Notes under the pieces: model-generated
Databases searched by the model: none
Seen by the model: only the letters and a program-made list of their open reading frames with translations
Told to the model about the DNA's origin: nothing
DNA from: DASUDX01 sp036275365
GTDB taxonomy: Bacteria > Pseudomonadota > Gammaproteobacteria > Nevskiales > Nevskiaceae
Length of the DNA stretch: 43,497 nt
Direction of reading: 5' to 3'
Assembly (NCBI GenBank): GCA_036275365.1
Contig: DASUDX010000095.1
Coordinates: 1 to 43,497, forward strand
Shown here: positions 24,786 through 33,766 of the stretch, one piece after another
Layout of the letters: every line of letters starts with the position of its first letter
Numbering within the stretch: position 1 is the stretch's first letter
Program-made: the position numbers and the translations under genes

Positions 24786-26111
24786 ATGACCCCGCCCGAT
24801 TTCGTCGCCGCCCTGCGTGCCGCCGCGCCCTATGTCCATGCCCACAACGGGCGGGTCTTCGTGCTGGCCTTCGGCGGCGAGTCGGCGGAGCGGCCGGACT
24901 TCGAGCGCTTCATCTATGACGTGGCCCTGCTGCAAAGCCTCGGCGTGCAGCTGGTGCTGGTGCACGGCGCGCGTCCGCAGGTGGACCGCGAGCTGGCGGC
25001 GCAGGGGCTGAACCCGCCGCATGTCGGCCCGCTGCGGGTCACCGACCGCGCGGCGCTCGACTGCGTCAAGCGCGCCGTCGGCAGCCTGCGCATGGATCTG
25101 GAGGCGCGGCTGTCCACCTCGCTGGCCAGCACGCCGATGGGCGGCGCGCGCATCCGCGTGGCCAGCGGCAACTGGATCACCGCCCGCCCGGTGGGGATCC
25201 GCGAGGGGGTCGACCACCAGTTCACCGGCGAGGTGCGGCGGGTCGATGTGGAGAGCATCCAGCGGGTGCTGGCGGAGCAGCGCATCGCCCTGATCTCGCC
25301 GGTCGGCTACTCGCCCACCGGCGAGATCTTCAACCTGCGGGCCGAGGATGTGGCGGTGGCGGTGGCCACCCAGCTCAAGGCCGACAAGCTGGTGTTCGTC
25401 ACCCAGACCGACCCGGCCGGCTGGCGCATCGCCGACCAGACCGGTGACGCCGGCCAGCTCTCGCTCTCCGAAGCGGCCGGCCTGCTCGACACCAGCGGCC
25501 CGATGGCCGACGAGGACCGCAGCTGGCTGCGCGCCGCGCTCGAGGCCGGCCGCGGCGGGGTGCGCCGCGTGCACCTGGTCGGCGCCGACGCCGATGGCAT
25601 GCTCCTGCGCGAGCTCTACACCCGCGATGGCCTGGGGCTGATGCTCTACACCGACGAGAACTACGAGTCGGTGCGCGAGGCCAGCATCGAGGATGTCGGC
25701 GGCATCCTCGCCCTGATCAAGCCGCTGGAGGACACCGGCATCCTGGTGCCGCGCTCGCGCGAACAGCTCGAACTGGAGATCAGCCAGTTCGATGTGATGG
25801 TGCGCGATGGCCTGGTGATCGCCTGCTGCGCACTGTTCCCCTATCCGCAGTACCGGATGGGCGAGTTCTCCTGCGTGGCAGTGCACCCGGATTACCGCAA
25901 GGAGGGCCGTGCCAGTGCCCTGCTGCTGCGCGCCGAGGACAGCGCGCGGCGGCTGGGCCTGAAGCGGCTGTTCGCGCTGACCACCCACACCGGGCACTGG
26001 TTCGTCGAGCACGGCTTCGTCGAGGGCCGGCTGGAGGATCTGCCGGTGCAGAAGCAGCGCATCTACAACTACCGGCGCAACTCGCGGGTGCTGGTCAAAG
26101 ATCTCTCATGA
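24786..26111 (+). CDS. argA: Amino-acid N-acetyltransferase (N-acetylglutamate synthase) ArgA
   Basis: ArgA acetylates glutamate with acetyl-CoA, the first step of arginine synthesis. The 441-residue product has the E. coli layout: an amino-acid-kinase-like domain (about 15-285; LVLVHGARPQVDRELAAQ, VRRVHLVGADADG) and a C-terminal GNAT domain (about 292-435). The GNAT domain holds DVGGILALIKPLEDTGIL, VPRSREQLE, CVAVHPDYRKEGRASALL and ALTTHTGHWFVEHGF. The start agrees with homologues, so the absence of a leader is not a misplaced start. Xanthomonas-type bacteria instead use a fused kinase-synthase, so a stand-alone ArgA is informative on lineage. The stop overlaps bioA as ATGA. Confidence 0.96.
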   Translation: MTPPDFVAALRAAAPYVHAHNGRVFVLAFGGESAERPDFERFIYDVALLQSLGVQLVLVHGARPQVDRELAAQGLNPPHVGPLRVTDRAALDCVKRAVGSLRMDLEARLSTSLASTPMGGARIRVASGNWITARPVGIREGVDHQFTGEVRRVDVESIQRVLAEQRIALISPVGYSPTGEIFNLRAEDVAVAVATQLKADKLVFVTQTDPAGWRIADQTGDAGQLSLSEAAGLLDTSGPMADEDRSWLRAALEAGRGGVRRVHLVGADADGMLLRELYTRDGLGLMLYTDENYESVREASIEDVGGILALIKPLEDTGILVPRSREQLELEISQFDVMVRDGLVIACCALFPYPQYRMGEFSCVAVHPDYRKEGRASALLLRAEDSARRLGLKRLFALTTHTGHWFVEHGFVEGRLEDLPVQKQRIYNYRRNSRVLVKDLS

Positions 26112-27505
26112 GCGCGGACGAGCTGCGCCGCCGCAGCCTGCGGCGGGTCTGGCACCCCTGCACCCAGATGAAGGACCACGCCGGACCCGATCCGGCCCTG
26201 CCGCTGGTGCCCATCGTGGGCGCCGAAGGGGTCTGGCTGGAAGGCGCCGACGGCCGCCGCTATCTGGACGCGGTGAGCTCCTGGTGGACCAATGTCTTCG
26301 GCCACCGCCATCCGCACCTCGTGGCCAGTCTCAAGGACCAGCTCGACACCCTCGATCATGTCATCTTCGCCGGCTTCACCCATGAGCCGGCGGTGCAGCT
26401 GGCCGAGCGGCTGTGCGCGCTCACCGGCCACGACCGCTGCCTGTTCACCGACAACGGCAGCAGCGCGGTCGAGCTCGCCCTCAAGCTGAGCTTCCACACC
26501 TGGAAGAACCTCGGCCAGCCGCAGAAGCGCCGCTTCATCGCGCTCACCCACAGCTATCACGGCGAGACCCTGGGCGCGCTGGCGGTGGGTGAGACCGGCC
26601 TCTATCGCAACACCTATGAGCCGCTGCTGCTGGAGCCGATCCATGTGCCCTCCCCGGACTGCAGCGATCGCGCGCCGGGGGTCAGCTGGGAGGACCACAC
26701 CCGGGCCCGCTTCCGCGCCCTGCGCGAGGTACTGGCGCGCGAGGCCGGGACCGTCTGCGCGGTGATTCTGGAGCCGCTGGTGCAGTGCGCCGGGGGCATG
26801 CGCATGTATCACCCGGTCTATCTGCGGCTGCTGCGCGAGGCCTGTGACGAGTTCGGCGTGCATCTGATCGCCGACGAAATCGCGGTCGGCTTCGGCCGCA
26901 GCGGCCGGCTGTTCGCCTGCGAATGGGCGCCGCCCGCCCAGCCCGGCGGCGCCAGCGGCATCCGTGCCGACTTCCTCTGCCTGTCCAAGGGTCTGACCGG
27001 CGGCACCCTGCCGCTGGCGGTGGTGCTCACCGGCGAGTCGGTCTACGAGGCCTTCTACGCCGAGCACCGCGAGGGCCGCGCCTTCCTGCACTCGCACTCC
27101 TACTCAGGCAATCCGCTGGCCTGCCGGGCGGCGCTGGCCACCCTCGACCTGTTCGCCGGCAGCGATGTGATGGGGGCCAACCGCCTGCTCTCGCAGTTCC
27201 TCTGGAGCGAAACCAACGAGGCCCTGGGCCGCCACCCGCGGGTCGGCGAGATCCGCCAGCAGGGCATGATCCTGGCGCTGGACCTGGTGCGCGAGCCGCG
27301 CAGCCGCCGTCCCTTCGACCCGACCGAGCGGCGCGGCCTGCGCGCCTACCGCCACGCCCTGGCCAGCCATCCGGAAGGCGGCGCGGTGCTGCGCCCGCTC
27401 GGCGACACGCTCTACTTCATGCCGCCGTATGTGATCACGCCCAAGGAGATCCGCTGGCTGGTGGCGCGCGCCGCCGAGGCAGTGGACGCCGCCACCCGCG
27501 GATGA
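26108..27505 (+). CDS. bioA: Adenosylmethionine-8-amino-7-oxononanoate aminotransferase
   Basis: BioA converts KAPA to DAPA in biotin synthesis, with S-adenosylmethionine as amino donor and PLP as cofactor. The 465-residue product shows VWHPCTQMKDH (14-24), SSWWTNVFGHRHP (57-69), GSSAVELALKLSFHTWKN (117-134), HSYHGETLGALAVG, the PLP-contacting Asp in LIADEIAVGFGRSG (Asp256) and the Schiff-base lysine in CLSKGLTGG (Lys294). It overlaps argA and rsmE by four bases at each end, forming a tight argA-bioA-rsmE operon. No other biotin gene is nearby. Confidence 0.97.
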   Translation: MSADELRRRSLRRVWHPCTQMKDHAGPDPALPLVPIVGAEGVWLEGADGRRYLDAVSSWWTNVFGHRHPHLVASLKDQLDTLDHVIFAGFTHEPAVQLAERLCALTGHDRCLFTDNGSSAVELALKLSFHTWKNLGQPQKRRFIALTHSYHGETLGALAVGETGLYRNTYEPLLLEPIHVPSPDCSDRAPGVSWEDHTRARFRALREVLAREAGTVCAVILEPLVQCAGGMRMYHPVYLRLLREACDEFGVHLIADEIAVGFGRSGRLFACEWAPPAQPGGASGIRADFLCLSKGLTGGTLPLAVVLTGESVYEAFYAEHREGRAFLHSHSYSGNPLACRAALATLDLFAGSDVMGANRLLSQFLWSETNEALGRHPRVGEIRQQGMILALDLVREPRSRRPFDPTERRGLRAYRHALASHPEGGAVLRPLGDTLYFMPPYVITPKEIRWLVARAAEAVDAATRG

Positions 27506-28254
27506 GTGCGCGCTTCCACATCCCCCCGCCCCTGCAGGCCGGCGAGCAGGCGCTGCCGGAGGCCGTGTTCCGCCACGCCGTGCAGGTGCTGCGGCTGCGG
27601 CTGGGCGAGACCCTGGTGCTGTTCGATGGCGAGGGACAGGAGGCCAGCGCCGAGCTGATCCGCCTGGAGCGCCGCGAGGCCTGGGTGCGGGTCGCCGCGC
27701 CGCAGGCGCTCAGCCGCGAGTCGCCCCTGCCGCTGTGCCTGGCCCAGGGCATCGCCAAGGGCGAGCGCATGGACTTCGTCCTGCAGAAGGCAGTGGAGCT
27801 GGGCGTGGCCGAGATCCAGCCCCTGCTCACCGAGCGCAGCGTGCTGCGCCTGGAGGCCGAGCGCTGGGAGCGCAAGCTCGCCCACTGGCAGGGCGTGGTG
27901 CAGGCCGCGTGCGAGCAGTGCGGCCGCAACCGGCTGCCCACGCTGCACCCGGTGCGCCGGCTGGATGACTGGCTGGCCGGGGCCGCCGGCCAGGACGGGC
28001 TGAAGCTGCTGCTCGATCCCCGCGCCGACCAGGGCCTGGCAAGCCTGGCCCGGCCGACCCGCGCCACCCTGCTGATCGGCCCGGAGGGCGGGCTGAGCCC
28101 GGCGGAGATCGAGCAGGGCCGGCGCGCCGGCTTCCAGGGCCTGCGTCTGGGGCCGCGGGTGCTGCGCACCGAAACCGCGGCGCTGACCGCGCTCGCGGTG
28201 CTGCAGGCCCGCTGGGGCGATCTGGACAGCAGCGCGACCTGCCCCAAGGAGTAG
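27502..28254 (+). CDS. rsmE: 16S rRNA (uracil1498-N3)-methyltransferase RsmE
   Basis: RsmE methylates U1498 of 16S rRNA. From ATG 27502 the product is 250 residues. It has an N-terminal OB/PUA-like part (about 1-70, with HAVQVLRLRLGETLVLFDGEG) and a SPOUT methyltransferase domain with FVLQKAVELGVAEIQPLLTERS, LLIGPEGGLSPAEIE (about 190-204) and LRLGPRVLRTETA, the trefoil-knot SAM site. The frame extends far upstream, but that part overlaps bioA and has no family match. ATGA overlap with bioA places it at the end of the argA operon; RsmE next to BioA is seen in other proteobacteria. Confidence 0.96.
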   Translation: MSARFHIPPPLQAGEQALPEAVFRHAVQVLRLRLGETLVLFDGEGQEASAELIRLERREAWVRVAAPQALSRESPLPLCLAQGIAKGERMDFVLQKAVELGVAEIQPLLTERSVLRLEAERWERKLAHWQGVVQAACEQCGRNRLPTLHPVRRLDDWLAGAAGQDGLKLLLDPRADQGLASLARPTRATLLIGPEGGLSPAEIEQGRRAGFQGLRLGPRVLRTETAALTALAVLQARWGDLDSSATCPKE

Positions 28255-28346
28255 GCCGGGTGGGGGTCTTCTGCCCTACACTCGGCGCGAATTGAACGAG
28301 CGGTCGCTTCACGCAACGGCCGCCATCCCTGTGCCTGGAGACCCCG

Positions 28347-30536
28347 ATGCGCCGCTGTCTGACCGCCGCCGCCCTGCTGTCCCTGCTCGCCGCCTGCAAG
28401 CCCGCCGCCGAGGCGCCCGCGCCGGCCGCCGCACCGGCCACCCCGCCGCCGATCGCCCAGGTCGACGGCCGCCGCATCGCCAACGCCGATGCCGAACCGG
28501 GCATCTGGGTCAGCCACGGCCGCACCTATTCCGAGCAGCGCCACTCGCCTCTCAAGAAGATCAACACCGAGACGGTGAAGGATCTGGGCCTGGCCTGGCA
28601 TCACAAGCTGGAGGTCGACCGCGGGACCGAGTCGACCCCGATCGTGGTGGACGGCGTGATGTATGTGACCAGCGCCTTCTCGATCCTCACCGCGCTCGAC
28701 GCCCGCACCGGCCAGGAGCTGTGGAAGTTCGATCCCCAGGTGCCGCGCGAGGCGGCCGCCAACGCCTGCTGTGATGTGGTCAACCGCGGTGTGGCGGTGT
28801 GGAAGGGCCAGGTCTTCCTCGGCAGCTTCGATGGCCGGCTGATCGCCCTCGATGCCCGCACCGGCGCCAAGAACTGGGAGATCGACACCATCGTCGATCG
28901 CACCCGCAGCTATTCGATCACCGGCGCGCCGCGGGTGATCAAGGACAAGGTGATCATCGGCAACGGCGGCGGCGAGTTCGGCGTGCGCGGCTATCTGGCC
29001 GCCTACGATGTCAAGGACGGCAAGCTGGCCTGGCGGTTCTACACGGTGCCTGGCAACCCCAAGAACCCGCCGGAGAACAAGGCGATGGAGATCGCCCTGC
29101 CGACCTGGAGCGGCGAGCGCTACTTCAACGAGGGTGGCGGCGGCGGTGGCACGGTGTGGGACTCCATGGCCTATGACCCGGAGCTCGATCTGCTCTACAT
29201 CGGCACCGGCAACGGCTCGAGCTGGAACCGCCAGATCCGCAGCGAGGGCAAGGGCGACAACCTCTTCCTCTCCTCGATCGTGGCGCTGCGCCCGGACAGC
29301 GGCGAGTATGTCTGGCACTACCAGACCACGCCCGGCGACACCTGGGACTACACCGCCACCCAGCACATGATCCTGGCCGACCTGCCGATGCCGGCCGCGG
29401 ACGGCGGCACGGTGACCCGCAAGGTGCTGATGCAGGCCCCGAAGAACGGCTTCTTCTATGTGCTGGATCGCACCAACGGCCAGCTGATCTCGGCGGAGAA
29501 GTTCGTCAATGTCACCTGGGCGAGCCATGTCGACCCTGCCAGCGGGCGGCCGGTGGAGGACGACAAGGCCGACTGGACCAAGCACGGCGCCGCCCTGGTG
29601 TTCCCCGGTCCGCTCGGCGCTCACAACTGGCAGCCGATGTCGTTCAACCCGGATACCGGGCTGGTCTACATCCCGGCCCAGCAGGCGCCGCATCTGTATG
29701 AGGCAGACAACGCCGCGCGCTGGATCCGCAAGGGCATCTGGAATGTCGGCACCAAGCCGATCGCCCTGCCGGAGAACGAGGCCGAGCTGCAGGGGCTGAT
29801 CGATCTCTACAAGGGCAGTCTGCTGGCCTGGGATCCGGTGGCGCAGAAGGTGCGCTGGCGCCAGGAGTACCCGACCATCTGGAACGGCGGCACGCTCTCC
29901 ACCGCCGGCAACCTGGTGTTCCAGGGCACTGCCGACGGCCGCTTCGTGGCCTATCGCGCCGACACCGGCGAGAAGCTCTGGGAAGCGCCGGCCAACACCG
30001 GGGTGATGTCCGGTCCGGTGAGCTGGGAGCTCGACGGCGAGCAGTATGTGACGGTGACCGCCGGCTGGGGCGGTGCCTTCCCGCTCGCCATCGGCGGGCT
30101 GTCCAATGTCGCCAAGGTCAAGCCGGAGGCGCGGGTGCTCACCTACAAGCTGGGTGGCAAGGCCCAGCTGCCGGCGCCCGCCCAGGCGCTGGTCAGCCTG
30201 CCGGAGCTGCCGCCGATGACCGCCAGCGCCGAGGCGGTGGCCCACGGCCGCAATCTCTACAACGGTCTCTGCGGCCCCTGCCACGGCGTCTCGGCGATCG
30301 GCGGCGGGGTGATCCCGGATCTGCGCTACATGAGCCCGTCCACCCGCGAGATGTTTGCCGGCATCCTCGCCGGCGCCAAGGTCAACCGCGGCATGCCGGC
30401 CTTCAGCGATCTGCTCAAGCCCGAGGATGTCGAGGCCATCCACGGCTATCTGATCCAGCGCTCGCACGATCTCAAGCGCGATCTCGACCAGGCGGCCAGC
30501 GCCCGCGCTGCCGCGACCAGCGGCGAGGCCGGATGA
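28347..30536 (+). CDS. PQQ-dependent alcohol dehydrogenase with fused cytochrome c (lipoprotein)
   Basis: This periplasmic quinohemoprotein would oxidise an alcohol with PQQ and pass electrons to its own heme. The 729-residue product has a lipobox LAAC (Cys17), an Ala/Pro linker, and an eight-bladed propeller (about 45-605) with the vicinal cysteines CC at 141-142 and several tryptophan-docking DARTGQELW-type repeats. The catalytic Asp is in WDYTATQ (Asp334). Residue +2 is Thr336, not Asp, so it resembles calcium enzymes rather than lanthanide XoxF types. The C-terminal cytochrome c has CGPCH (642-646) and a likely axial Met683. GGAG precedes the ATG. The next gene overlaps by four bases. Confidence 0.94.
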   Translation: MRRCLTAAALLSLLAACKPAAEAPAPAAAPATPPPIAQVDGRRIANADAEPGIWVSHGRTYSEQRHSPLKKINTETVKDLGLAWHHKLEVDRGTESTPIVVDGVMYVTSAFSILTALDARTGQELWKFDPQVPREAAANACCDVVNRGVAVWKGQVFLGSFDGRLIALDARTGAKNWEIDTIVDRTRSYSITGAPRVIKDKVIIGNGGGEFGVRGYLAAYDVKDGKLAWRFYTVPGNPKNPPENKAMEIALPTWSGERYFNEGGGGGGTVWDSMAYDPELDLLYIGTGNGSSWNRQIRSEGKGDNLFLSSIVALRPDSGEYVWHYQTTPGDTWDYTATQHMILADLPMPAADGGTVTRKVLMQAPKNGFFYVLDRTNGQLISAEKFVNVTWASHVDPASGRPVEDDKADWTKHGAALVFPGPLGAHNWQPMSFNPDTGLVYIPAQQAPHLYEADNAARWIRKGIWNVGTKPIALPENEAELQGLIDLYKGSLLAWDPVAQKVRWRQEYPTIWNGGTLSTAGNLVFQGTADGRFVAYRADTGEKLWEAPANTGVMSGPVSWELDGEQYVTVTAGWGGAFPLAIGGLSNVAKVKPEARVLTYKLGGKAQLPAPAQALVSLPELPPMTASAEAVAHGRNLYNGLCGPCHGVSAIGGGVIPDLRYMSPSTREMFAGILAGAKVNRGMPAFSDLLKPEDVEAIHGYLIQRSHDLKRDLDQAASARAAATSGEAG

Positions 30537-31510
30537 GTCAGGCCCGTGCGGCGCTGCTCGGCGCCGCCCTGTTGCTGGCGGGCTGCGGCGGGGGTGCGGG
30601 TGACCGCGTCTGTGCGGCGCGCAGCTCCAGCCTCGCCGCGCGCGAGGCGGCGCTGAGCTGCTGGGGGGATCTGGCGGGGTCGCCGCGCGCACCGGTGCTG
30701 CTGGTGCCCGGCACCACGCTGGATCCCGCCAGCAACTTCGACTGGAACTATCTGCCGGCCCTGCGCGCGCTGGACTGGCCGCATTGCACGGTGGAACTGC
30801 CGGACCAGGCGATGGGCGATATCGCGGTCGCCGCCGAATTCGTCGCCCATGGCATCAGCCAGGCCGCCGCCCGTAGCGGCCGGCGGGTGCAGGTGGTGGG
30901 CTACTCGCAGGGCGGTCTGGTGCCGCGCTGGGCCTTTAAGTATTTCCCGGAGACGCGCGCCCAGGTCGAGGAGCTGATCTCGCTGTCCGGCTCGCATCAC
31001 GGCACGGTGATCGCCGAGCCCACCTGCCTGGGCCAGGGCTGCGCCCCGGCGATCTGGCAGCAGAGCGACCGCTCCGCCCTGATCGCCGCGCTCAACGAGG
31101 GCGGCGAGACCTATCCGGAGATCGACTACTCGGCGCTCTACACCTTCTTCGACGAGGTGGTGGTGCCGAACACCCCGCCGGCGCCCTCCTCCGCGCTGGC
31201 CGGCGGCGAGAATGTGGTGAGCCTGGCGCTGCAGACGGTCTGTCCGGCCAATGTCGCCGACCATCTGGCGATCGGCAGCTACGATGCGGTCGCCTGGGCC
31301 CTGGTGCTCGATGCCCTGAGCCACCCGGGTCCGGTGGATCCGGCGCGGATCGATCCCGCCGTCTGCGCCCAGCCGCTGATGCCCGGGGTCAACCCCCAGA
31401 CCTTTGCCGCCGACTACCTGCGCTATCTCAACACCGTGCAAACCACGCTGCGCGAGAGCCCGCGCGTCCCTGCCGAACCCGCCCTGCCGTGCTACGCCGC
31501 CGCCTCCTGA
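30533..31510 (+). CDS. CALB-like lipase/esterase lipoprotein
   Basis: This alpha/beta hydrolase carries a lipoprotein signal with LAGC (Cys18) and should be anchored outside the cytoplasm. The 325-residue product resembles Candida antarctica lipase B: VLLVPGTTLDPASNFDWNY, GYSQGGLVPRWAFKYFP, HHGTVIAEP, WQQSDRSALIAALNEGG, YSALYTFFDEVVVP and VADHLAIGSYDAVAW. The probable triad is Ser125, Asp207 and His244; the spacings of 82 and 37 residues equal those of CALB (Ser105, Asp187, His224). Several Cys pairs could form disulfides. Its ATG overlaps the PQQ dehydrogenase stop, and its 3' end overlaps the receptor gene by 22 bp, so all three are one operon. Confidence 0.85.
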   Translation: MSQARAALLGAALLLAGCGGGAGDRVCAARSSSLAAREAALSCWGDLAGSPRAPVLLVPGTTLDPASNFDWNYLPALRALDWPHCTVELPDQAMGDIAVAAEFVAHGISQAAARSGRRVQVVGYSQGGLVPRWAFKYFPETRAQVEELISLSGSHHGTVIAEPTCLGQGCAPAIWQQSDRSALIAALNEGGETYPEIDYSALYTFFDEVVVPNTPPAPSSALAGGENVVSLALQTVCPANVADHLAIGSYDAVAWALVLDALSHPGPVDPARIDPAVCAQPLMPGVNPQTFAADYLRYLNTVQTTLRESPRVPAEPALPCYAAAS

Positions 31511-33633
31511 GTCTCGGGCTGGCGATCAGTCTGCCGCTCTCGGCGCAGACGCCAGCGCCCGCTACCCCGGCCGAGCCGGTGGACGGCGGAGAACTGCCGC
31601 CGCTGCTGATCACCGGTTCGCGCGAGCCGCGTCCCGGTGAGGATCGCCCGTACTCGGTGGGGGTGATCGAGCGCGAGACCCTCGAGCGCGCCGGCCCCGG
31701 CCTGAGCCTCGCCGAGTCGCTGAACCGTCTGCCCGGCCTGATCGCCAATGACCGCCGCAACTACGCCCAGGATCTGCAGCTGTCGATCCGCGGCTTCGGC
31801 GCGCGCGCCAGCTTCGGCACCCGCGGCCTGCGCCTGTACAGCGATGGCATTCCGGCGAGCAGCCCGGATGGCCAGGGCCAGGTCACCCATTTCGATCTCG
31901 CCAGCAGCGAGCGCATCGAGGTGCTGCGGGGGCCCTGGTCGGCGCTCTACGGCAATGCCTCCGGCGGCGTGCTGGCGCTGATCGGCCGCCCGGTGGAGGC
32001 ACGCGGCGCGAGACTGGCGCTGGATGGCGGCGGTGGTGGCCTGCGGCAGTGGCGGCTGGGGGCGGAAACCCCCTTCGGCGAACAGGCTGGGGGCCGCTTC
32101 CTGCTCAGTCACAGCGAGGTCGATGGCGATCGCCCGCACAGCGCGGCACAGCGGGATCTGGCCGAGGTGCGCCTCGAAGGGGCACGCGGCGACCAGCGCC
32201 TGCGGCTGACCCTGACCCGGCTCGACCAGCCGGCGCAGGATCCGCTGGGCCTGACCCGCGAGCAGTTCGAGGCCGACCCGCGGCAGACCGCCGCCGTGGC
32301 CACCCAGTTCAACACCCGCAAGCAGGCCGAGCAGGAGCAGCTGGGGCTGAACTGGACCTCCCGCCTGGGCGGCGCCTGGCTGGCCGAGGCCGGCGTCACC
32401 GCCTGGGCCGGGACCCGCGAGGTGACCCAGTGGCAGTCGATTCCGGTCGCCACCCAGCAGGCCAGCGCCCGCCATCCCGGTGGGGTGATCGATTTCGACC
32501 GCCGCTTCCACGGTGTGGACGCGCGGCTGGGCCTGGGCCCGGAGCGGCTGCGCCTGGTGCTCGGACTCAATCTGGAGGTGCAGGACGAGGATCGCCGCGG
32601 CTTCGAGAACTTCCGCCAGGAAGCGGATGGCAGCACCACCCTGGGCGTTACTGGCGCGCTGCGCCGGGAAGAGGTCAATCAGAGCCGCTTTCTCGATCCC
32701 TACGCCCAGCTCGAGTGGCAGGCGAGCCCCACCCAGCAGCTCAGCCTGGGGCTGCGCGGCGGCAGCCTGCGCTTTGATTCCGACGATCGCTTCCTCGGCA
32801 ACGGCGATGACAGCGGGGCCCGCCGCTTCCACTACCTGCATCCGGCCCTCGGCTGGCGCTGGCAGTTCGATCCCTCGCGGCAGCTGTTCGCCAGCCTGGG
32901 CAGCGCCAGCGAGGCGCCGACCTTCAACGAGATCGCCTACCGCGCCGACGGCAGCAGCGGCTTCAACGCCGCGCTGCAGGCGCAGGACAGCCGCCAGGCC
33001 GAGCTGGGCCTGCGCCAGCGCTGGGCCGGCGGCCGCCTGGAGCTGGCGCTGTTCCGCGCCGATGCCGAGGACGAGCTGGTGGTGGCCGCCAACAGTGGCG
33101 GACGGCAGAGCTTTGCCAACGCCGGCCGCAGCCGTCGCCAGGGGGTGGAACTGGGACTGGTGCAGCGCGCCGGCCCGCTGCGCCTGCAGGCCGCCCTCAC
33201 CGGCCTGGACGCCCGCTACCGCGATGCCTTCCTCACCTGCGGCCCGCCCCCCTGCAGCGCCCCCAGCGTGACCGTGGCCAGCGGCAACCGCCTGCCGGCC
33301 CTGCCGCGCTGGAACGCCTACACCGAGCTGTCGCTGGATCCGGCACCGGGCTGGGCCGGCGTGGCGGCGGCACTCGAACTGAGCGCGCGTGACGCCGTGC
33401 TGGCCAACGATCTCAACAGCGCCCGCGCCCCGGGCTACGCCCTGCTCGCCCTGCGGCTGGAGCGGCGGCTGCCGCTGGGTGGGGGCGATCTGGCGCTGCG
33501 ACTGCGGGTGGACAACCTGCTCGATCGCGACTACGCCGGCAGCGTCATCGTCAACGAGGCCAACCAGCGCTTCTTCGAACCCGGCAGCCCGCGCAGCCTG
33601 CTGCTGGGACTGGACTGGCGACCGCGCTTCTGA
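31489..33633 (+). CDS. pqqU: TonB-dependent receptor of PqqU/YncD type (PQQ uptake)
   Basis: PqqU (formerly YncD) of E. coli is the outer-membrane TonB-dependent importer of pyrroloquinoline quinone. The 714-residue product has a signal peptide (about 1-20), a TonB-box-like PPLLITGSR (37-45), a plug (about 50-165) and a 22-strand barrel ending in Phe. Blocks recalled from YncD are nearly identical: NYAQDLQLSIRGFGAR, DGIPASSPDGQGQ, VLRGPWSALYGNASGGV, NEIAYRADGSSGFN, NAGRSRRQGVEL and GSVIVNEANQRFFEP. The start is GTG 31489, inside the lipase gene, without a strong Shine-Dalgarno, suggesting coupling. Its place behind a PQQ enzyme supports the assignment. No pqqABCDE genes are in the window. Confidence 0.87.
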   Translation: MLRRRLLSLGLAISLPLSAQTPAPATPAEPVDGGELPPLLITGSREPRPGEDRPYSVGVIERETLERAGPGLSLAESLNRLPGLIANDRRNYAQDLQLSIRGFGARASFGTRGLRLYSDGIPASSPDGQGQVTHFDLASSERIEVLRGPWSALYGNASGGVLALIGRPVEARGARLALDGGGGGLRQWRLGAETPFGEQAGGRFLLSHSEVDGDRPHSAAQRDLAEVRLEGARGDQRLRLTLTRLDQPAQDPLGLTREQFEADPRQTAAVATQFNTRKQAEQEQLGLNWTSRLGGAWLAEAGVTAWAGTREVTQWQSIPVATQQASARHPGGVIDFDRRFHGVDARLGLGPERLRLVLGLNLEVQDEDRRGFENFRQEADGSTTLGVTGALRREEVNQSRFLDPYAQLEWQASPTQQLSLGLRGGSLRFDSDDRFLGNGDDSGARRFHYLHPALGWRWQFDPSRQLFASLGSASEAPTFNEIAYRADGSSGFNAALQAQDSRQAELGLRQRWAGGRLELALFRADAEDELVVAANSGGRQSFANAGRSRRQGVELGLVQRAGPLRLQAALTGLDARYRDAFLTCGPPPCSAPSVTVASGNRLPALPRWNAYTELSLDPAPGWAGVAAALELSARDAVLANDLNSARAPGYALLALRLERRLPLGGGDLALRLRVDNLLDRDYAGSVIVNEANQRFFEPGSPRSLLLGLDWRPRF

Positions 33634-33766
33634 CGCCGGCTTCGACCGCCGCGCGTCAGCGCCCCCGCGCGCCGGCCAAAGACGGATGCTAGGCGCCGGC
33701 CTCCGCATCCACCGGCGGGGCCGGCTGCGTAACCCCCGCCTCGTTTCCGACACTCTGGAGCTGCAC

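Noticed and set aside
28347..30536. Lanthanide-dependent XoxF-type methanol dehydrogenase
   Set aside because: The residue two after the catalytic Asp334 is Thr rather than the Asp that marks lanthanide enzymes, and there is a fused cytochrome c.
27435..30692. A 1085-codon open frame on the minus strand
   Set aside because: It is antisense to rsmE and the PQQ dehydrogenase, which have clear catalytic motifs; the frame has none.
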